A stretch of 64,000 nucleotides of DNA from Chryseobacterium tructae (lineage in GTDB: Bacteria > Bacteroidota > Bacteroidia > Flavobacteriales > Weeksellaceae): assembly GCF_030409875.1 (NCBI RefSeq), contig NZ_JAUFQR010000003.1:620001-684000 (forward strand), given 5' to 3'. The translations under genes and the position numbers were made by a program. Below are positions 1 to 15,600 of the stretch, piece by piece; position 1 is the first letter of the stretch; each line of letters opens with the position of its first letter. The notes beneath the pieces were generated by a model. It ran no database searches, was not told where the DNA came from, and saw only the letters and a list, made by a program, of their open reading frames with translations.

Positions 1-662
1 TGAAATCCCTGATATTTTGTTGAGGATCAATTTTTTCTCTCAATGCTAATGTATTCACAAAGAATCCAATAAGGTCTTCAAGGCCTGCATAATGACGGTT
101 AGCAATTGGGCTTCCTACCACAATATCATTCTGTCCTGAATAGGCAGAAAGAGTCAAATAATAACCGCTCAACATGACATTGTACAAGCTTACTCCAAGA
201 TTTTTAGAAACTTCTTTTAATCCAAATGCTATTTCTTCAGGGATATTAAATCTAACTGTATCTCCATCATAAGAAATCTCAGCCGGTCTATTGAAATCTT
301 CCGGAAGATCTAAACTCTGATAGTCATCCAATTTTGTTTTCCAATAGTTGATCTGGTTATCAAGACGTTCTCCTGCAAGATAGTTTCGCTGCCATAATGC
401 AAAATCCTTGTATTGGATCTTTAATTCAGGAAGCTCTGGCTGCTGCCCTCCTGCAATCGCATGGTAGGCTTCGGCCACTTCTTTCAGGAATATATCGGTA
501 GACCAGCCATCAAATGCGATGTGATGGATCACTACTGATAAATAGCTTATATTATCTAATGTGAAAATATTGATTGCAACAGGAATTTCTTCCTCCAAGC
601 GGAATACTTTATGAGCACTTCTGTTGACCAACTCCTCCAACTCTTCTCTGTTTCTTGCTTCT
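1..662 (-). CDS. NRPS segment: C12 (L-C-L type), truncated by window edge
   Basis: The reverse strand stays open to the window edge and continues the C12 domain begun in the segment ending at 661. The catalytic HHIAFDGW motif is encoded near 515, followed by the YKDFALWQR region near 390 and the FFVNTLALR region near 60. It is joined to its N-terminal part by a one-base correction in the A-run of the ATCAAACG context near 668. The C12 type implies an L-configured donor from module 11, in line with module 11 having no E domain. The A and T domains of module 12 lie outside the window. Confidence 0.85.
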
Positions 663-3600
663 ATCGTTTGATTTGAGGAAGGAGATCGTTAACCACCTGA
701 TATCCCACTCCATTTTCTGTAGTCAGAATGAATGTACGGAGTACTTCGTGGCGTTGAATTATGGTTTCTAAAGCCTTACATAAAGCTGTAATATCAGTTT
801 TTCTACTCAGAACAACCGTCATCGGAATGTTATACGCACTGCTTCCTCCTTCATAGGATTCTATAAACCAAAGTCTTTCCTGGGCAAAGGATAATCGCTG
901 ATCTTCTAACGAATCTACTTTTGAAGGAAGAATGGTTATCTGATCTTCCTGGATATTTTCCATTAACGCCACAGATAAAGAAGCTACTGTTTTATAATTG
1001 AATATCATGGCAACGTTAGCCTGCATCTCCAATATCATTCTGATCTTACTGATCAGCTTTATCGCCATAATACTGTTTCCACCCAGTTTGAAGAAGTCGT
1101 CATGAATGCTTATATATTCAGGATTAATTCCCAATATTTCACTATAAATCTTACAAAGTTCCTTCTGAAGATCATTCATTGGAGCCGTGTATTCATTTTT
1201 TCCTTTAAATTCAGGTTCAGGCAATAGTTTTCTGTCAAGCTTACCATTGATTGTCAGGGGCAATGAGTTTAAATGAATGAACGAAGAAGGGATCATATAC
1301 TCCGGCAATGTTTCTGATAAAAATGCGGTAAGCTTTTCTCCCTCTAATACTGCATCTGAAACATAGTAAGCTGCCAGATATTTCATACCATTTATATTAT
1401 CTTTAGCTAAGACTACAGATTTTCTTATTTGTGGATATTGGGAAAGGCTACTTTCTATTTCTCCCAATTCTATTCTATAACCTCTTATCTTTACCTGAAA
1501 ATCGTTACGTCCGATATATTCTATATTTCCATTTGGTAAATAGCGAACCAAATCTCCGGTTCTATATAATCGTGCATTTTCTTCTTTTTCCTTTTGTTCT
1601 GCTGTTTGATAAGGATTATCAATAAATCGTTCTTCTGTAAGGTCTTTTCTGTTCAGATAGCCTCTTGCAATACCTTTACCTCCAAGATAAAGCTCTCCGA
1701 TAGCTCCAATAGGAAGTAAGCGATTATAACTGTCCAAAATATATGTTGTAGTGTTTCCTATGGGATAACCGATCAACTGTACATCACCATGTTCAACCTT
1801 TTTATAGGTTGCATAGATGGTTGCTTCAGTAGGCCCGTAAAGGTTGTAAAGGTTAGTATATTCTGACCAATATTTACCGGTTTCATAATCACACGGTTCT
1901 CCTGCATACAACAGTCCTTTAAGGGTTGGATATTCTATACGTGGTATTACAGATAGCATTACAGGCGGCAAATAAGCATAATCAATTCATGGATTAACAA
2001 ATATTGGCTTATTGAATCTGCATCTTTCTTCGTTTCTTCATCCAGTAGATGGAGTTCATTTCCATACAGCAGGGAATTGAAAAACTCAGATACGGAAACA
2101 TCAAAGACATAAGAGGTATAGGCCGTTATCTTTTGTTCTTTACAGAAACCATAAGCCTCTCTTACCTGATCTATTGTATTAATTACACTTCTATGTTCAA
2201 TCATCACCCCTTTCGGAAGTCCTGTAGTTCCACTGGTGTAGATCACATAGGCTAAGCTTTCCGGAGTTACTGAGGTAACAGGCGTATTTGATGACATTCT
2301 ATCAATAACTAACTGTAATTCAAAATCATCTAATGAGATAACCTCAGCATTATGCAGCATCTGTACTTTATCTTTCGTACTTTCCTGGCTTATTATGATT
2401 CTGGCATTTGTATCTTTAAGAATATGTTCTATTCTGTCCGTCGGATATGACTGATCTATAGGAACATAAGCCGCTCCTGATTTCAATACTCCCAGAATCG
2501 CAATCAACATATTTTCTGAACGTTCAAGGCACAATGGGACAAAATCATCCGGCTGAAGATCATAGGTTTGAATCAGATAGTTTGCCAAACGGTTTGCTTT
2601 TTCATTCAACTCTTTGTAAGACAATCGGATTTCTTTGTAAACCAATGCAATATGATCCGGCGTTTTTGTTACCTGATCTTCAAATCGCTGATGAAGGGTT
2701 GTATTAAAGGAAATAGTTAAATCTTCAGTATCATTCCACGAATTCAATACATCCACCTGAATTTCAGTAGTATATAACATTTCGTTTGAGTCTATATCAG
2801 CATCTTTTACAATCTGATTCAACATCAATTCCATTCCTTTTACCAGTTGCTCCATCATTTCTGATTCAAAAATGTAGCCTTCGTAGTTAATTTTAAGGGT
2901 CACACAATCTCCTTGCTCTGAAGCCATTATGCTTAGTGGATAGTCTAGTTTTTCAACAGAATCCCTGAAGATAAAGCCCAATTCATTGCTTCCTTCTCCT
3001 TTTGGAACAGGATAGTTTTCATACACAAATAAGCTGCTGAAAATACGACGTCCGTCATGGTGAAGTTCTGCAAGATTGATATCACTGTGGGTATTCAGAT
3101 CACTGATCCTGTTTTGAATTTCCATGATACGATCTATAATACGGCCATCTTCATGATTCACAATTAATGGTAAGGTATTGATGTACAATCCAGCTGAGGA
3201 TTCTATGCCATCCACCGGTAAACTTCTTCCTGAAACAGTAGTTCCTACTACAGTTGTCTGCAATCCGCTGTATAATTTTAACTGGCTGTGCCATAGGTAT
3301 TGTAATACAGCATTTACGGTTAATCCATGAGCTTTCGTGAAGTTTTTCAGATTATGGTATCTGTCTCCGCTGATCAACAAGGTAACCTTTTGGTGATCTT
3401 TGATGTGACGATAGGTTCCTAAATCGATCTGTCTTTGGTCTTCTTTTACAAGGCTTTTCAAGTCTTCCTGATCTTCAAGAAGGGTCATATACTGATCCCA
3501 GAAGCTGCGACCTGCCTTTTTATTGACCTGTAAATATTTCTGACTTGCGGCATACGCATGATCTATTGACAGAACATATTCTTCATTATTCACTTGGCTC

Positions 3601-6600
3601 AAATATGCCTCATGAACGCTATTCATCATGACAGGCATACTCCAACCGTCCAGTATCGCATGGTGGTTACTGAATAAACAACTGTAATATTCTTCATTTC
3701 GTTTGAAAAGATAGACTCTGAATAGATTTCCTTTAGTTAGATCGTATCCTTCAAAACGATCGTTATGAGTGATTTCTTTAATCCATTCTTCCTGCGATTC
3801 TTCAGGCATGGCGCTGATATCATGATATCTCCAGTCTAATTTCCCTTCCTTATCTATTACCTGTACAATTTCTCCATTCCAGTCGAATCTTACTCTCAGG
3901 GACGGATATTGTGCCTGAGTCAGTTTCCAGGAATTTCTTAGTTTTTCTGTATTTATTTTAGCCCGATATTCCCACATTAACTGTACTCTGTAGGCATCGT
4001 CTGTTTCTCCCTGATTCAGAGCATGATAAACGAATCCTTCCTGTAAGCTGTTTGCCAGATACACCCCTTCTATTTCTCCTTTTTCCTGAATCGTTGAAAG
4101 CTGCGCTTTTTCTAACACATGATCTACATCTGATGCTGTAAGATAGCTTCTGTTCTCTTCTGAAAGGATCTTAATAATAGATTCCAGATTCAGTTTGAAG
4201 CTTTCTGCTAAAAGTGTAATCTTTTCAGCCGAAAGATATCCTGAAATTCCAAAGCGAAGCTGCCCATCAACAACAGCACCATTGATGCTTATAAAATGAT
4301 TGTCGCGGTTAGAAGGATCAACTCCAGCCCCTGTATCTTCGGCTGTGATGAACCATGTTTTCTCACCAGATACCTCTTCTTTGTCAAGCTGACCTAAATA
4401 ATTGAAACTAATCTTTGGTAATTCACGGTTTGTATAACCTATCAACGTACCATAACCGATTCCATTATTTGGGATGCTTCTCAAAGATTCTTTGGTCAGG
4501 ATAACGGTGTCTTTTGATGATTTCCCTGTTTCCAGCTGCACCGGATACATGGTCGTAAACCATCCCATCGTTTCTGTGATATCTAACTGGCTGAATACTT
4601 CTTCTCGACCGTGCCCTTCCAGCAAAATAGCATGACGATCATCTCCAGTCATCTTTGTAAGAGCCTGTGATAAAGCTGACAGCAACAAATCGTTGATCTG
4701 GGTATGATATACATGATGGACTCCACGAATAAAAATTCCGGTAGATTCTTTATCCAGTTGAAGATGTCCATGATGATATTCTTCTGTGGTCAGCTTAGAT
4801 AGTGTTGCATTACTTTCCTCAACAGTATCAGCAATATGGTTCCAGTAAATAGTTTCTTGATCTCTGGATTCCGGGTCTTCTTTTTTATAGTTTCTGATGG
4901 CTTCTACCCATTGACGGTAGCTGCTTCCCTTCTGAACCTGGTAATTTTCTCCTTTTTCAAGAGTCTGATAGATGTTTTTCAGGTCTTCGGTAAGGATTCT
5001 CCAGCTTACGGCATCAATAATCAAGTGGTGGAATGCAAAGAATATTCTTGCACTATCATCAACATATCCATCAATATATCCAATCTGATACAATGATCCT
5101 TTTTCAATATCAAAATGGGACTGCCATTCTGTAAATATATTGGCCAATTTTTCGGGTTTCAAATCAGAAGCATTAAGATAATTGATCTCAGGAGCATTTT
5201 CTTCTGATTTATATTCCTGAGTATGACCTGTATACCCCAATCTGAAGGCATCATGTTTCGACAGTAATAGGACTATAGCCTGTTCAAACAGTTCTTTATC
5301 AAGCTTCGGAACATTGACGACGAATGCCTGATTCCAGTGATTGAATGCTGCAAGATAGCCGGATTCTTTTTGCTCAAAGAACCATTCCTGTACCGGAAGA
5401 AGCGGAACTTCTCCTGTAAGGACGCCCTGCTCGGTAAGAATACTGGCTTCACTTCCCTGTTTTTTATCTTCTATAAGCTGGGATAATGAGGCTACCGTTC
5501 GGGTCGTAAAGACTTCTTTTACACTTACTCTTATTTCTAATTGCTGACGGATCTTCCCTACCAGCTGAATACTAATGATACTGTCACCACCCAATCTGAA
5601 GAAATCATCATGAATACTAATCGTATTTGGATCAATCCCCAGAACATCGCCATAGATTTGGCAAAGTTCTGCCTGAAGTTCTGTTTCAGCGGCTACATAA
5701 TCTTTACTTCCTGAAAATTCAGGTTCAGGCAGTGCTTTTCTGTCCAACTTTCCATTAATGGTAAGCGGAAGTTCAGTTAAGTGAACAAAAGCACCTGGAA
5801 TCATATATTCCGGCAGGGATTCTGATACATATTCAGAAAGCTGGTGAGCATCAATCGCTGAATCTGAAACATAGTACGCAGCAAGGTATTTTACCCCTGA
5901 TTTATTCTCTCTTGCTAAAACAGCAGTCTGACGAATATCTTCAAATTGAAGCAGGGCATTTTCAATTTCTCCCAACTCAATTCTGTGACCACGGATTTTC
6001 ACCTGGAAGTCGTTTCTTCCTCTGTATTCCAGCTCTCCGTTTGGCAACCATCGAACTAAGTCTCCGGTTCTGTATAAACGACTGTTTTCAGCTTTTTCTT
6101 TTTGTTCAGCAGTTTGGAAAGGGTTTATCATGAAGCGGTCTTCAGTAAGCTCTTGTCTATTCAGATAGCCTCTGGCAATCCCTGCTCCCCCGATAAACAA
6201 TTCGCCTACGGCTCCTACAGGAACAGGACGACATTGAGCATCAAGAACGTATACCGTTGTATTGGCAATCGCTCCTCCAATATTCAATGGATTTTTATCT
6301 TCTTTGTATTCATGAAGAGTAACACATACAGTACCTTCTGTTGGCCCATATTCATTGACAAGAGTGATATTCTCAATATTTTTATCCAATGCCGGGAAGC
6401 TTTCTCCGCCTGCGAAGATGAGTTTTAGGCTTGTTTCATTTTCCACAATTTCTCTCAATAAAACCGGTGGAATAAAGGAAACTTCAATAGCGTTGTTTTT
6501 AATATAATCATTAAGCTCACTCACTGAAGTTCTAAGCTCATTGCTATACAACCAAAGGGTATTTCCGTTGCACAATACAGGGAATACTTCATATACAAAG

Positions 6601-9600
6601 GCATCAAATACATAATTGGAATAGCATCCTACTTCCTGATATTCTTCAAGTCGATGTGCCTTTATCATTGATATGATGAGGTTTATCACTCCTTTATGTT
6701 CAATCATTACCCCTTTAGGAAGTCCTGTCGTTCCACTGGTGTAAATTACATAAGCCAGATTTCCTGAATGAACTTCTGTAACAGGGTTATTAGTCACTTC
6801 TGTTTCAAGTGTTGCTTTAAGGGTCACTTCATCCAATGAAATAACATCTATATTCTGTAATTTATTGATGGTTCTTTCCTGTGCAATGACCAATTTTGCC
6901 TGGGTATCTTCCAGAATATGACTGATTCTGTCTGCAGGATATGATGGGTCCATTGGTACATAAGCGGCTCCTGCCTTTAAAATGGCAAGGATTGCAATCA
7001 GCATGTTTTCGGATCTTTCAAGGCATAATGGGATCAGGTCATCAGGTCTAACCTGGTATTGATGGATCAAATGATTCGCCAGGCGATTTGAACGTTCATT
7101 AAGCTCATGATATGAGAGTTTAACATCATTGTAAACCAAAGCTATTGTATCCGGATTCTTTTCTGCCTGATGTTCAAATACTTTGTGAATGGTCATTTCT
7201 GACGGATATTCTTCCTGTGTAGCATTCCATTCTGTGATGATCTGCTGAGCTTCCTCATCTGAGATCAATGAAAGGCTACGGATAACTGTCTGATCCGGAT
7301 TAGTTTCTATCATCTGATCTAAAAGAAGCTGATAAGAGTTAGCCATTCTGGTAATGGTCTCTTCTTTAAATAAAGCTTTGGCATAATTGAACATAATTCG
7401 GATGTTTTCTCCGTCATCGTCAACCATTGTAGTAAGGTCAAATTTAGCCGCTTTATAATCTACTTCTCCGGCAAAAGGATGGAATAATGCTTCGTCCTTA
7501 TTGGCTTTAACGTCTCCATCAATATTTTGAAGACCAAACATTACCTGGAAAACAGGGTGTCTTGAAGTATCCTGCTCCACGCCCAATTCATCTACCAATT
7601 TCTCAAACGGAAGATCTTGATGAGACTGGGCTTCATTGACAGATTTCGATACCTGAAGAATAAAATCACTGATATTCTGTGCAGGCTCTATTTTTTCTCT
7701 TAGAGCCAATGTATTCACAAAGAAACCGATGATATCCTCAAGACCCGCATGGTGACGATTGGCAATTGGAGTTCCCACCACAATATCGTCCTGACCAGAA
7801 TAAGCAGACAGCATAAGGTAATAACCTCCCAGCATTACACTGTAAAGACTTACGCCTAGCTTTTGGGAAAGGGCTCTAAGTTTTTCTCCCTGTTCTGTAT
7901 TCAGATTGAAATAAAGATTTTCTCCTTCGTAGGAAATCTGAGATGGTCTTTTGAAATCTGAAGGTAATTCCAGGTTCTGGAAATCATCCAGTTTATTTTT
8001 CCAATATCTAATCTGATTTTCAAGGCGTTCTCCTGAAAGATAGTCGCGCTGCCACAATGCAAAGTCTTTATACTGAATTTTTACAGGTGATAATTCCGGT
8101 TTTTTTCCATCAGCAAGAGCGTAATAAGCAGAGGCTACTTCTTTTAATAAAATATCAGTAGACCATCCATCAAAAGCAATATGATGAATAACAATAGCCA
8201 GATAAACCTGTTCTGCCCATCTGAAAATATTGATTTCTATAGGAATTTCTTCATTCAGTTTGAAGATTTTATTCACACATTTGTTGATAGCTCTTTCCAA
8301 TTCTGCCTGGTTATTTACTTCCGAGGTTTTAATCTTAGGAAGAGTGTCTATAACCTGTTGATATCCTACTCCATTTTCAGTTGTATGGATCATTGAACGA
8401 AGTATATCGTGACGCATTATTACCCTTCTCAAAGATTCTTCAAAAAGGTTCAGCTGAATACGTTCATCTAGTCTTGTAATGACAGGAATGTTATAGGCAC
8501 TGCTTCCGCCTTCATAGGATTCTATAAACCAAAGTCTTTGCTGGGCAAATGATAATTGTTGCTCTTCGGGAGAATTTAATTTTACCGGAATTATGTTTAT
8601 TCCATTTTCACGATGATTTTCATGAGATAAAACATTGGAAAGTGAGGCCACTGTTTTATGATTAAATACCATTCCTACATTGACCTGCAGATCCAGCTCC
8701 TTCCTGATTTTACTAATGAGCTTAACAGCCATGATACTGTTTCCTCCTAATCGGAAGAAATCATCTTGAATACTAATTGTTTCAGCATTGATTCCTAATA
8801 CTTCACCATAGATCTGGCATAGTTTCTCCTGTAATGCATTCTCAGGAGCAATATAGTTTTTGCGTCCTGTAAATTCCGGTTCAGGTAGGGCTTTCTTATC
8901 CAGTTTACCATTGATGGTCAACGGAAAAGAGGTTAAGTGAACAAATACTGATGGAACCATGTATTCAGGGAGTGATTCTGAGAGGTATTCTGATAATAAA
9001 GATGAATCTATTTCATTTTCAGAAATATAATAACCTGCAAGATATTTTAAATCTGTATTATTTTCTTTAGCTAAAACGGCGACCTGGCTAATTCCAGCAT
9101 AGCCCAATAACTGATTCTCAATTTCACCCAATTCAATTCTATACCCACGGATCTTTACCTGGAAGTCATTTCTTCCTATGTATTCCAACTCTCCGTTGGA
9201 CAACCAGCGTACTAAATCTCCTGTTTTGTATAAGCGTCCGTTCTTTCCTTCAGTTTGGAAAGGATTTACAATGAAACGTTCTTCTGTAAGATCTGGTCTG
9301 TTCAGATAGCCTCTGGCAATTCCGGCTCCGCCTACATAAAGCTCTCCTACAGCGCCTACAGGAACTATTCGGTGATGATTATCCAAGACATAAGCGGTCA
9401 TATTTCCAATTGGCCCTCCGATATTCACCGGGTTTTCATCTTCGTTATAATGGTGCAATGTGGCACATACTGTTGTTTCTGTTGGCCCGTAAGCATTAAT
9501 CACATCTACTCCATGTTCTTTGTACATGGCCATTACCTGGGGATTGGTAACGTCTCCGGCTACCACAAGTTTTTCTAATGGTAAAATAGAGTCTCTCGTT

Positions 9601-12600
9601 AATAATACCGGTGGAATTGTTGCTATTCTGATGCTATTCTCTTCGATATAATCTTTTAAAGCAGACAGATCGGTTTGAAGCTCTTTTTCTAAAATATAAA
9701 TGGTATGTCCATGAGTAATGGATGGATATAATTCCCAAACATGGGCATCAAATACGTAATTCGCGTACCATAAACAGTTCTTCTGAACTCCTGTTTCAAG
9801 CAATCCAAATTCTCTAGCTTCCTGATGAATCAGGTTGGAAACATTTCGGTGTTCAACCATTACTCCTTTTGGTAATCCCGTCGTTCCACTGGTGAAAATA
9901 ACGTACGCCAAATTATTAGGTTGAGTACTGGTAACAGGATTATTAATTGATTCTGTTTCAAGTGTTGCTTTAAAAGTAACCCCATCTAATAAGATTACAT
10001 CTGCTACTACATATTGAAGCTTTTCTAATGTACTTTCCTGCCCTAAAATTAATCTTGCTCCGGTATCCTGAAGAATATGTTCTATCCTATCTGTCGGATA
10101 AGACGGATCCATTGGAACATAAGCTGCTCCGGATTTTAATACCGCTAAAATAGCGATAAGCATATTCTCGGAACGATCTAAACATAATGGGATTATTTCG
10201 TCCGGCTGAAGGTTATAAGCAGCGATTAAGTGGTTGGCTAAGCGATTGGATTTTTCGTTCAATTCTTTGTAAGTCAATACCACATCCTGATAGATTAATG
10301 CTATATTTTCCGGCGTTTTCATGGCCTGCTCTTCAAACAATTGATGAATTGTTTTATCAGATGGATAATCCGATTCTACAGTATTCCATTCCTGCATCAG
10401 TTTCAACTGGCTGTTCGAAACATGTGAAAACTTATCAGAAGTGATGTTTCTGTTTTCAAGAATCTGGGTTAAAATGGTTTTCATTCCATCAATCAGCTGT
10501 TCCATAGTCTTTTGTTCGAAGAGAACGCCTTCATAGTTGATCTTCAACGTTACACTTTCTCCCTGCTCAAATGCCATAATTCCTAATGGATAATCCAGTT
10601 TTTCAACAGAGTCTTTGAAGACAAATCCTAATTCATTGTTACCATCTCCTCCTTGTGGTACAGGGTAATTTTCATAAACAAATAGACTACTGAAAATACG
10701 TCTTGCATCCTGATGCAGTTCTCCAAGGTTAATGTCGCTATGCGTGTTAAGTTCACTAATTCTCTGTTGAATATCAGAAATAGCATCTGCTACTTTACCA
10801 CGAGTGTGTTGTACAATTAATGGAAGTGTATTGATAAAGAGACCAGCTGAAGATTCTATGTCATCTATAGGAAGGCTTCGACCCGATACAGTTGTCCCTA
10901 CCACAGTTGTTTCAACTCCTCCATATACACTTAGCTGACTATGCCACAGATATTGTAATACTGCATTAATCGTGAAACCATTTTCAGTGGTAAATTTTTT
11001 CAGCTGCTGGTATTCTTCTTCAACAATCGTCATTTTTACAGACTGATGATCTTTAATCTGACGATAAGTTCCCAAGTCAACATGTTTCTGGGACTCTTTG
11101 ATCAGACTGCTAAGGTCTTCACGGTCTTCTAGAAGATTCATATAAGTATTCCAGAAGTTGCGGCTGCCATCTTTGTGCTGCTGAAGATATTCCTGGGTTT
11201 TTATATAAGCATGATCTGTTACTATGTTCAGATCCTGTTTTTTGATCAGCTTCAGGTAGGTATCATGTATACTTGTTAATACAATAGGCATACTCCAGCC
11301 ATCCAATACTGCATGGTGATTACTGAAAAGACAGGTATAATGCTTATCAGAACGTTTAAACAGATACACTCTGAATAATCCTCCTTTTGATAAATCATAT
11401 ACTTCAAAGCGATCATTTTGGGTAACTTTTCTAATCAATTCTTCTTGCCCATCTTCATTCATTAGGCTTAAATCCTGATAACGCCAATCTAAGACTCCTT
11501 TTTTATCGATAATCTGGATAATTTCTCCGTTCCAGTCAAATCTAAGTCTTAATGCCGGAAATTGTTGCTGAGTGTAAGACCATGCTTCTATAAGAGCCTC
11601 TACATTAATATCAGAAAGGTAATCCCATATCAGCTGCACACGATAGGCATCATCTTTATCACCCTGGTTCAATGCATGATATACAAATCCTTCCTGAAGG
11701 CTGTTGGCCAAATATATTTTATCTACTTCTGCTGATTCCTGAACTGATAAGAGTTGTTTATGATCAATAATGTAATCAATATCTGAACGGGTAAGGAAGC
11801 TGCGTTTTGATTGAGAGAGTTCTTCCACCACATGAATAATATGTTCTCTAAAACATTGTGCAAGCCGTTCTGCCTGTTGCTGAGACAGATACGCTGAAAT
11901 ACTAAACCGAAGCTGCCCATTCAGTACTCCACCATTAATGCTGATAATATGACTATCTCTATTCTGCTTTCCAATGGAAATCCCTGTGTCTTCTGCCGCA
12001 ATAAACCATGTTTTTTCACCAGAATGATCTTCCTGATCAAGTTGTCCAAGATAGTTGAATCCTATCTTTGGAAGTTCATGATAAGTATAGCCTAGAAGCC
12101 CTCCGTATCCAATACCATGATCAGGAATTTCTCTTAAGGCTTCTTTCGTCAGTATTACAGTATCACTCACATTTGCTCCTATCTCCAGTAATAGCGGATA
12201 CATGGAGGTAAACCAACCTACTGTCTCTGTAATATCCAGATTATTGAATATGTCTTCACGCCCATGTCCTTCCAATACAATAGCATGACGGAGTTCTCCT
12301 GTGAAATCTGTAAGTGCTGACGCTAATGCCGCCAGTAATAAATCATTGATCTGGGTATGATATATATGATGCCCTCTTCTAATCAATTTCTGTAGTATTC
12401 TGATCTAGAAGAAGAATATCATGATGATATTCAGTACCGGAAATTTCCTCAATAACCCGATTGCTTTGATCCACCTGAGCCGTTATTTTATTCCAGTAGG
12501 CTAATTCTCTTTCTTTGGATTCAGTATCTTCTGATTTATAATTTTTAATTGCTTTTACCCATTGACGGTAACTACTTCCTTTTTGAGATATTGTAATATT

Positions 12601-15600
12601 CTCTCCTTTTTCAAGCGTCTGGTATATGTTTCTGAGATCTTCAAGAATAATTCTCCAACTCACCGTATCAATGATGAGGTGATGGAAAGCAAAGAAAATT
12701 CTTGCGGTTTTATCCTGATATCCTGTGATGTAGCCTATCGTATAGAGTGGTGCTTTTTCAATATTAAACTGTTCCTGCCATGTAGTGAATATTTTTGAAA
12801 GTTCTTCTCCGTCTATTTTAGATGCATCAAGATAATTGATCTTTGCCTCTGTATTCTGATTTCCATAATACTGTCTGTAATTTCCTTTTTCAAGCGAATA
12901 ATACAATCTAAATGCATCATGTTTCTCAATCAGAAGCTCCATACTTTTCTCTAAAAGAATGTTATTCAGTTCCGGAACATTAATCAAAAAAGCCTGGTTC
13001 CAGTAGTTTGAATCCGCTAGGTACCCCTTTTCTTTTTCGCTAAAAAACCATTCCTGAACGGGTAAAAGCGGAACTTCCCCAGTAAGGAAGCCTTGCTCTG
13101 TAAAAATTTCGATCGGATTTTCGGATTTTTTATCTTCCATCAGAATAGCAATTGCTGCTGCTGTTCTTGAGGAGAATATTTCTTTCACACTCAATCGTAT
13201 ATCCAGACGTTGTTTTATTTTTCCTACCAGCTGAATACTGATGATACTGTCTCCTCCTAATCTGAAGAAATCGTCATAGATACTTATATTTTCAGCTTTG
13301 ATTCCCAACACTTCCCCATAAATCTCTACGATGCTTTTTTGAAGTTCCGTTTCCGGAGCAGAATATTCTTTATTCCCTGTAAAATCAGGTTCAGGTAAAG
13401 CCTTTTTATCTAATTTTCCATTGATAGTTAATGGTAAAGCCTCTAAATGAACAAAAGCTCCGGGAATCATATATTCCGGAAGTGCTTCTGAAAAATATTC
13501 TGAGAGTATTGCCGAATCAATCACTTCGTCCGAAACATAGTACCCTGCAAGATATTTAATTCCTGATTTATTTTCTTTTGCTATTACCGCAACCTGACGG
13601 ATTCCGGGATAATTCAGTAAAGTATTTTCTATCTCTCCTAACTCAATACGATACCCACGGATTTTCACCTGAAAGTCATTTCTGCCTATATACTCCAATT
13701 CTCCGTTTGGTAACCAGCGGACTAAATCCCCTGTTCTATACAGTCTTTTATTCTCATTTTTTTCATTCTGTTCCGGAGTTTGGAAAGGATTAAGGATAAA
13801 ACGTTCTTCTGTAAGTTCAGGACGATTCAGATAGCCTCTGGCAATACCTGCTCCACCAATATAAAGTTCACCGACTGCACCCACAGGTACCGGACGTTGA
13901 TAATGATCCAGAACATAGACCGTCATATTGCCAATGGCTCCTCCGATATTCACAGGATTGTCATCTTCATTATAATGGTGCAACGTAGCACATACTGTAC
14001 TTTCTGTAGGGCCATATGCATTAATAAGATCTACACCATGCTCTTTATACAACTTCATGACCTGCGGATTGGTAACATCTCCTGCCACCACCATTTTTCT
14101 AATGGCAGAATATGATCTTTCGTAAGAAGTACAGGTGGTATGGTTGCAATACTGATTTTATTTTCTTGTATATACTTCCGTAAAGCAACAAGATCCGTTT
14201 GTTTGTCTTTTTCAAGGATGTAAATGCTATGCCCGTGAGTAATGGATGGATACAATTCCCACACGTGTGCATCGAATACATAATTAGCATACCACAGACA
14301 GTTTTTATGAACCGATTCTGACTTCAGTCCAAATTCTTTGGCTTCCTGCTCTATTAAATTAGCTACACTTCGATGTTCGATCATTACTCCTTTTGGAAGT
14401 CCTGTAGTTCCACTAGTATAAATTACATAAGCCAGATTTTCCGGTTGTACTTTTGTTACCGGATTTTCAGAAGACAGGGTTTCCAGCATAGCCTGAAATG
14501 CAATGGCATCGATGGAAATTACTTCTGATGAGACCTCTTTTAGCTTTCCTATTGTTTCTTCTTCTGCCAATATTATTTTGGCTTCGGTATCTTGAAGAAT
14601 GTGCTCTATTCTTTCTGCCGGATATGAAGGATCCATCGGTACATAGGCTGCACCGGATTTTAATACTGCCAAAATCGCAATAAGCATTTGTTCAGAGCGG
14701 TTCAGACATAACGGAACAATACTATCGGGTTGAAGGCTATAAGTTTCAATAAGATGGTTAGCCAAGCGATTAGCACGCTCATTAAGTTCACGGTAAGACA
14801 ATCTTGCCTCCCTATATCCTACAGCGATCTGATTCGGAGTTTTCGCAACCTGTTTTTCGAATAACCTGTGAATGGTTGTATCGGAAGGATAAAATACATC
14901 TGTTGCGTTCCATTCTTCTGTTATTTTTTCACTGACTTCTTCAGATATTAAGCGAAGATCACACAATTTGGTTTCTTCCAGTCTGATCTCATTACCGAAG
15001 GCCTGTTCAAGAAGGTACAAATAAGAATCAATCATAGCATTCACTGTTTCTCTTGCAAAAACGGCATGAGCATAATTGAACATCCCTTGAATCGTTTCTT
15101 CCCCATCGTCGATCATAGTGGTCAGATCAAATTTAGCAACCTGATAGTTTGCTTCTCCTTCATAAGGATGGAATAAAGCCTCTGTATTATCTGTATTTCT
15201 TCCGAAACTCTGAAGCCCAAACATTACCTGAAATACTGGATGGCGGGACATATCCTGCTCTACACCCAATTCTTCTACCAGTTTCTCGAACGGAAGATCC
15301 TGATGAGACTGCGCTTCTATTACTGATTGAGATATCTGAAGAATAAAATCTTTAAGGCTTTGCTCAGTATCTATCTTTTCTCTTAATGCCAGTGTATTCA
15401 CAAAGAATCCGATCATCTCTTCAAGACCTGCATGATGTCTGTTGGCAATAGGGCTTCCTACTACAATATCATCCTGACCGGAATAGGCCGCTAACATCAG
15501 ATAATATCCTCCAAGCATTACACTGTATAAACTCACACCCAAGTCTTTAGATGTTTTTCTCAGTCCCTGGGCTACATTTGAAGATAATACAAAATGAATG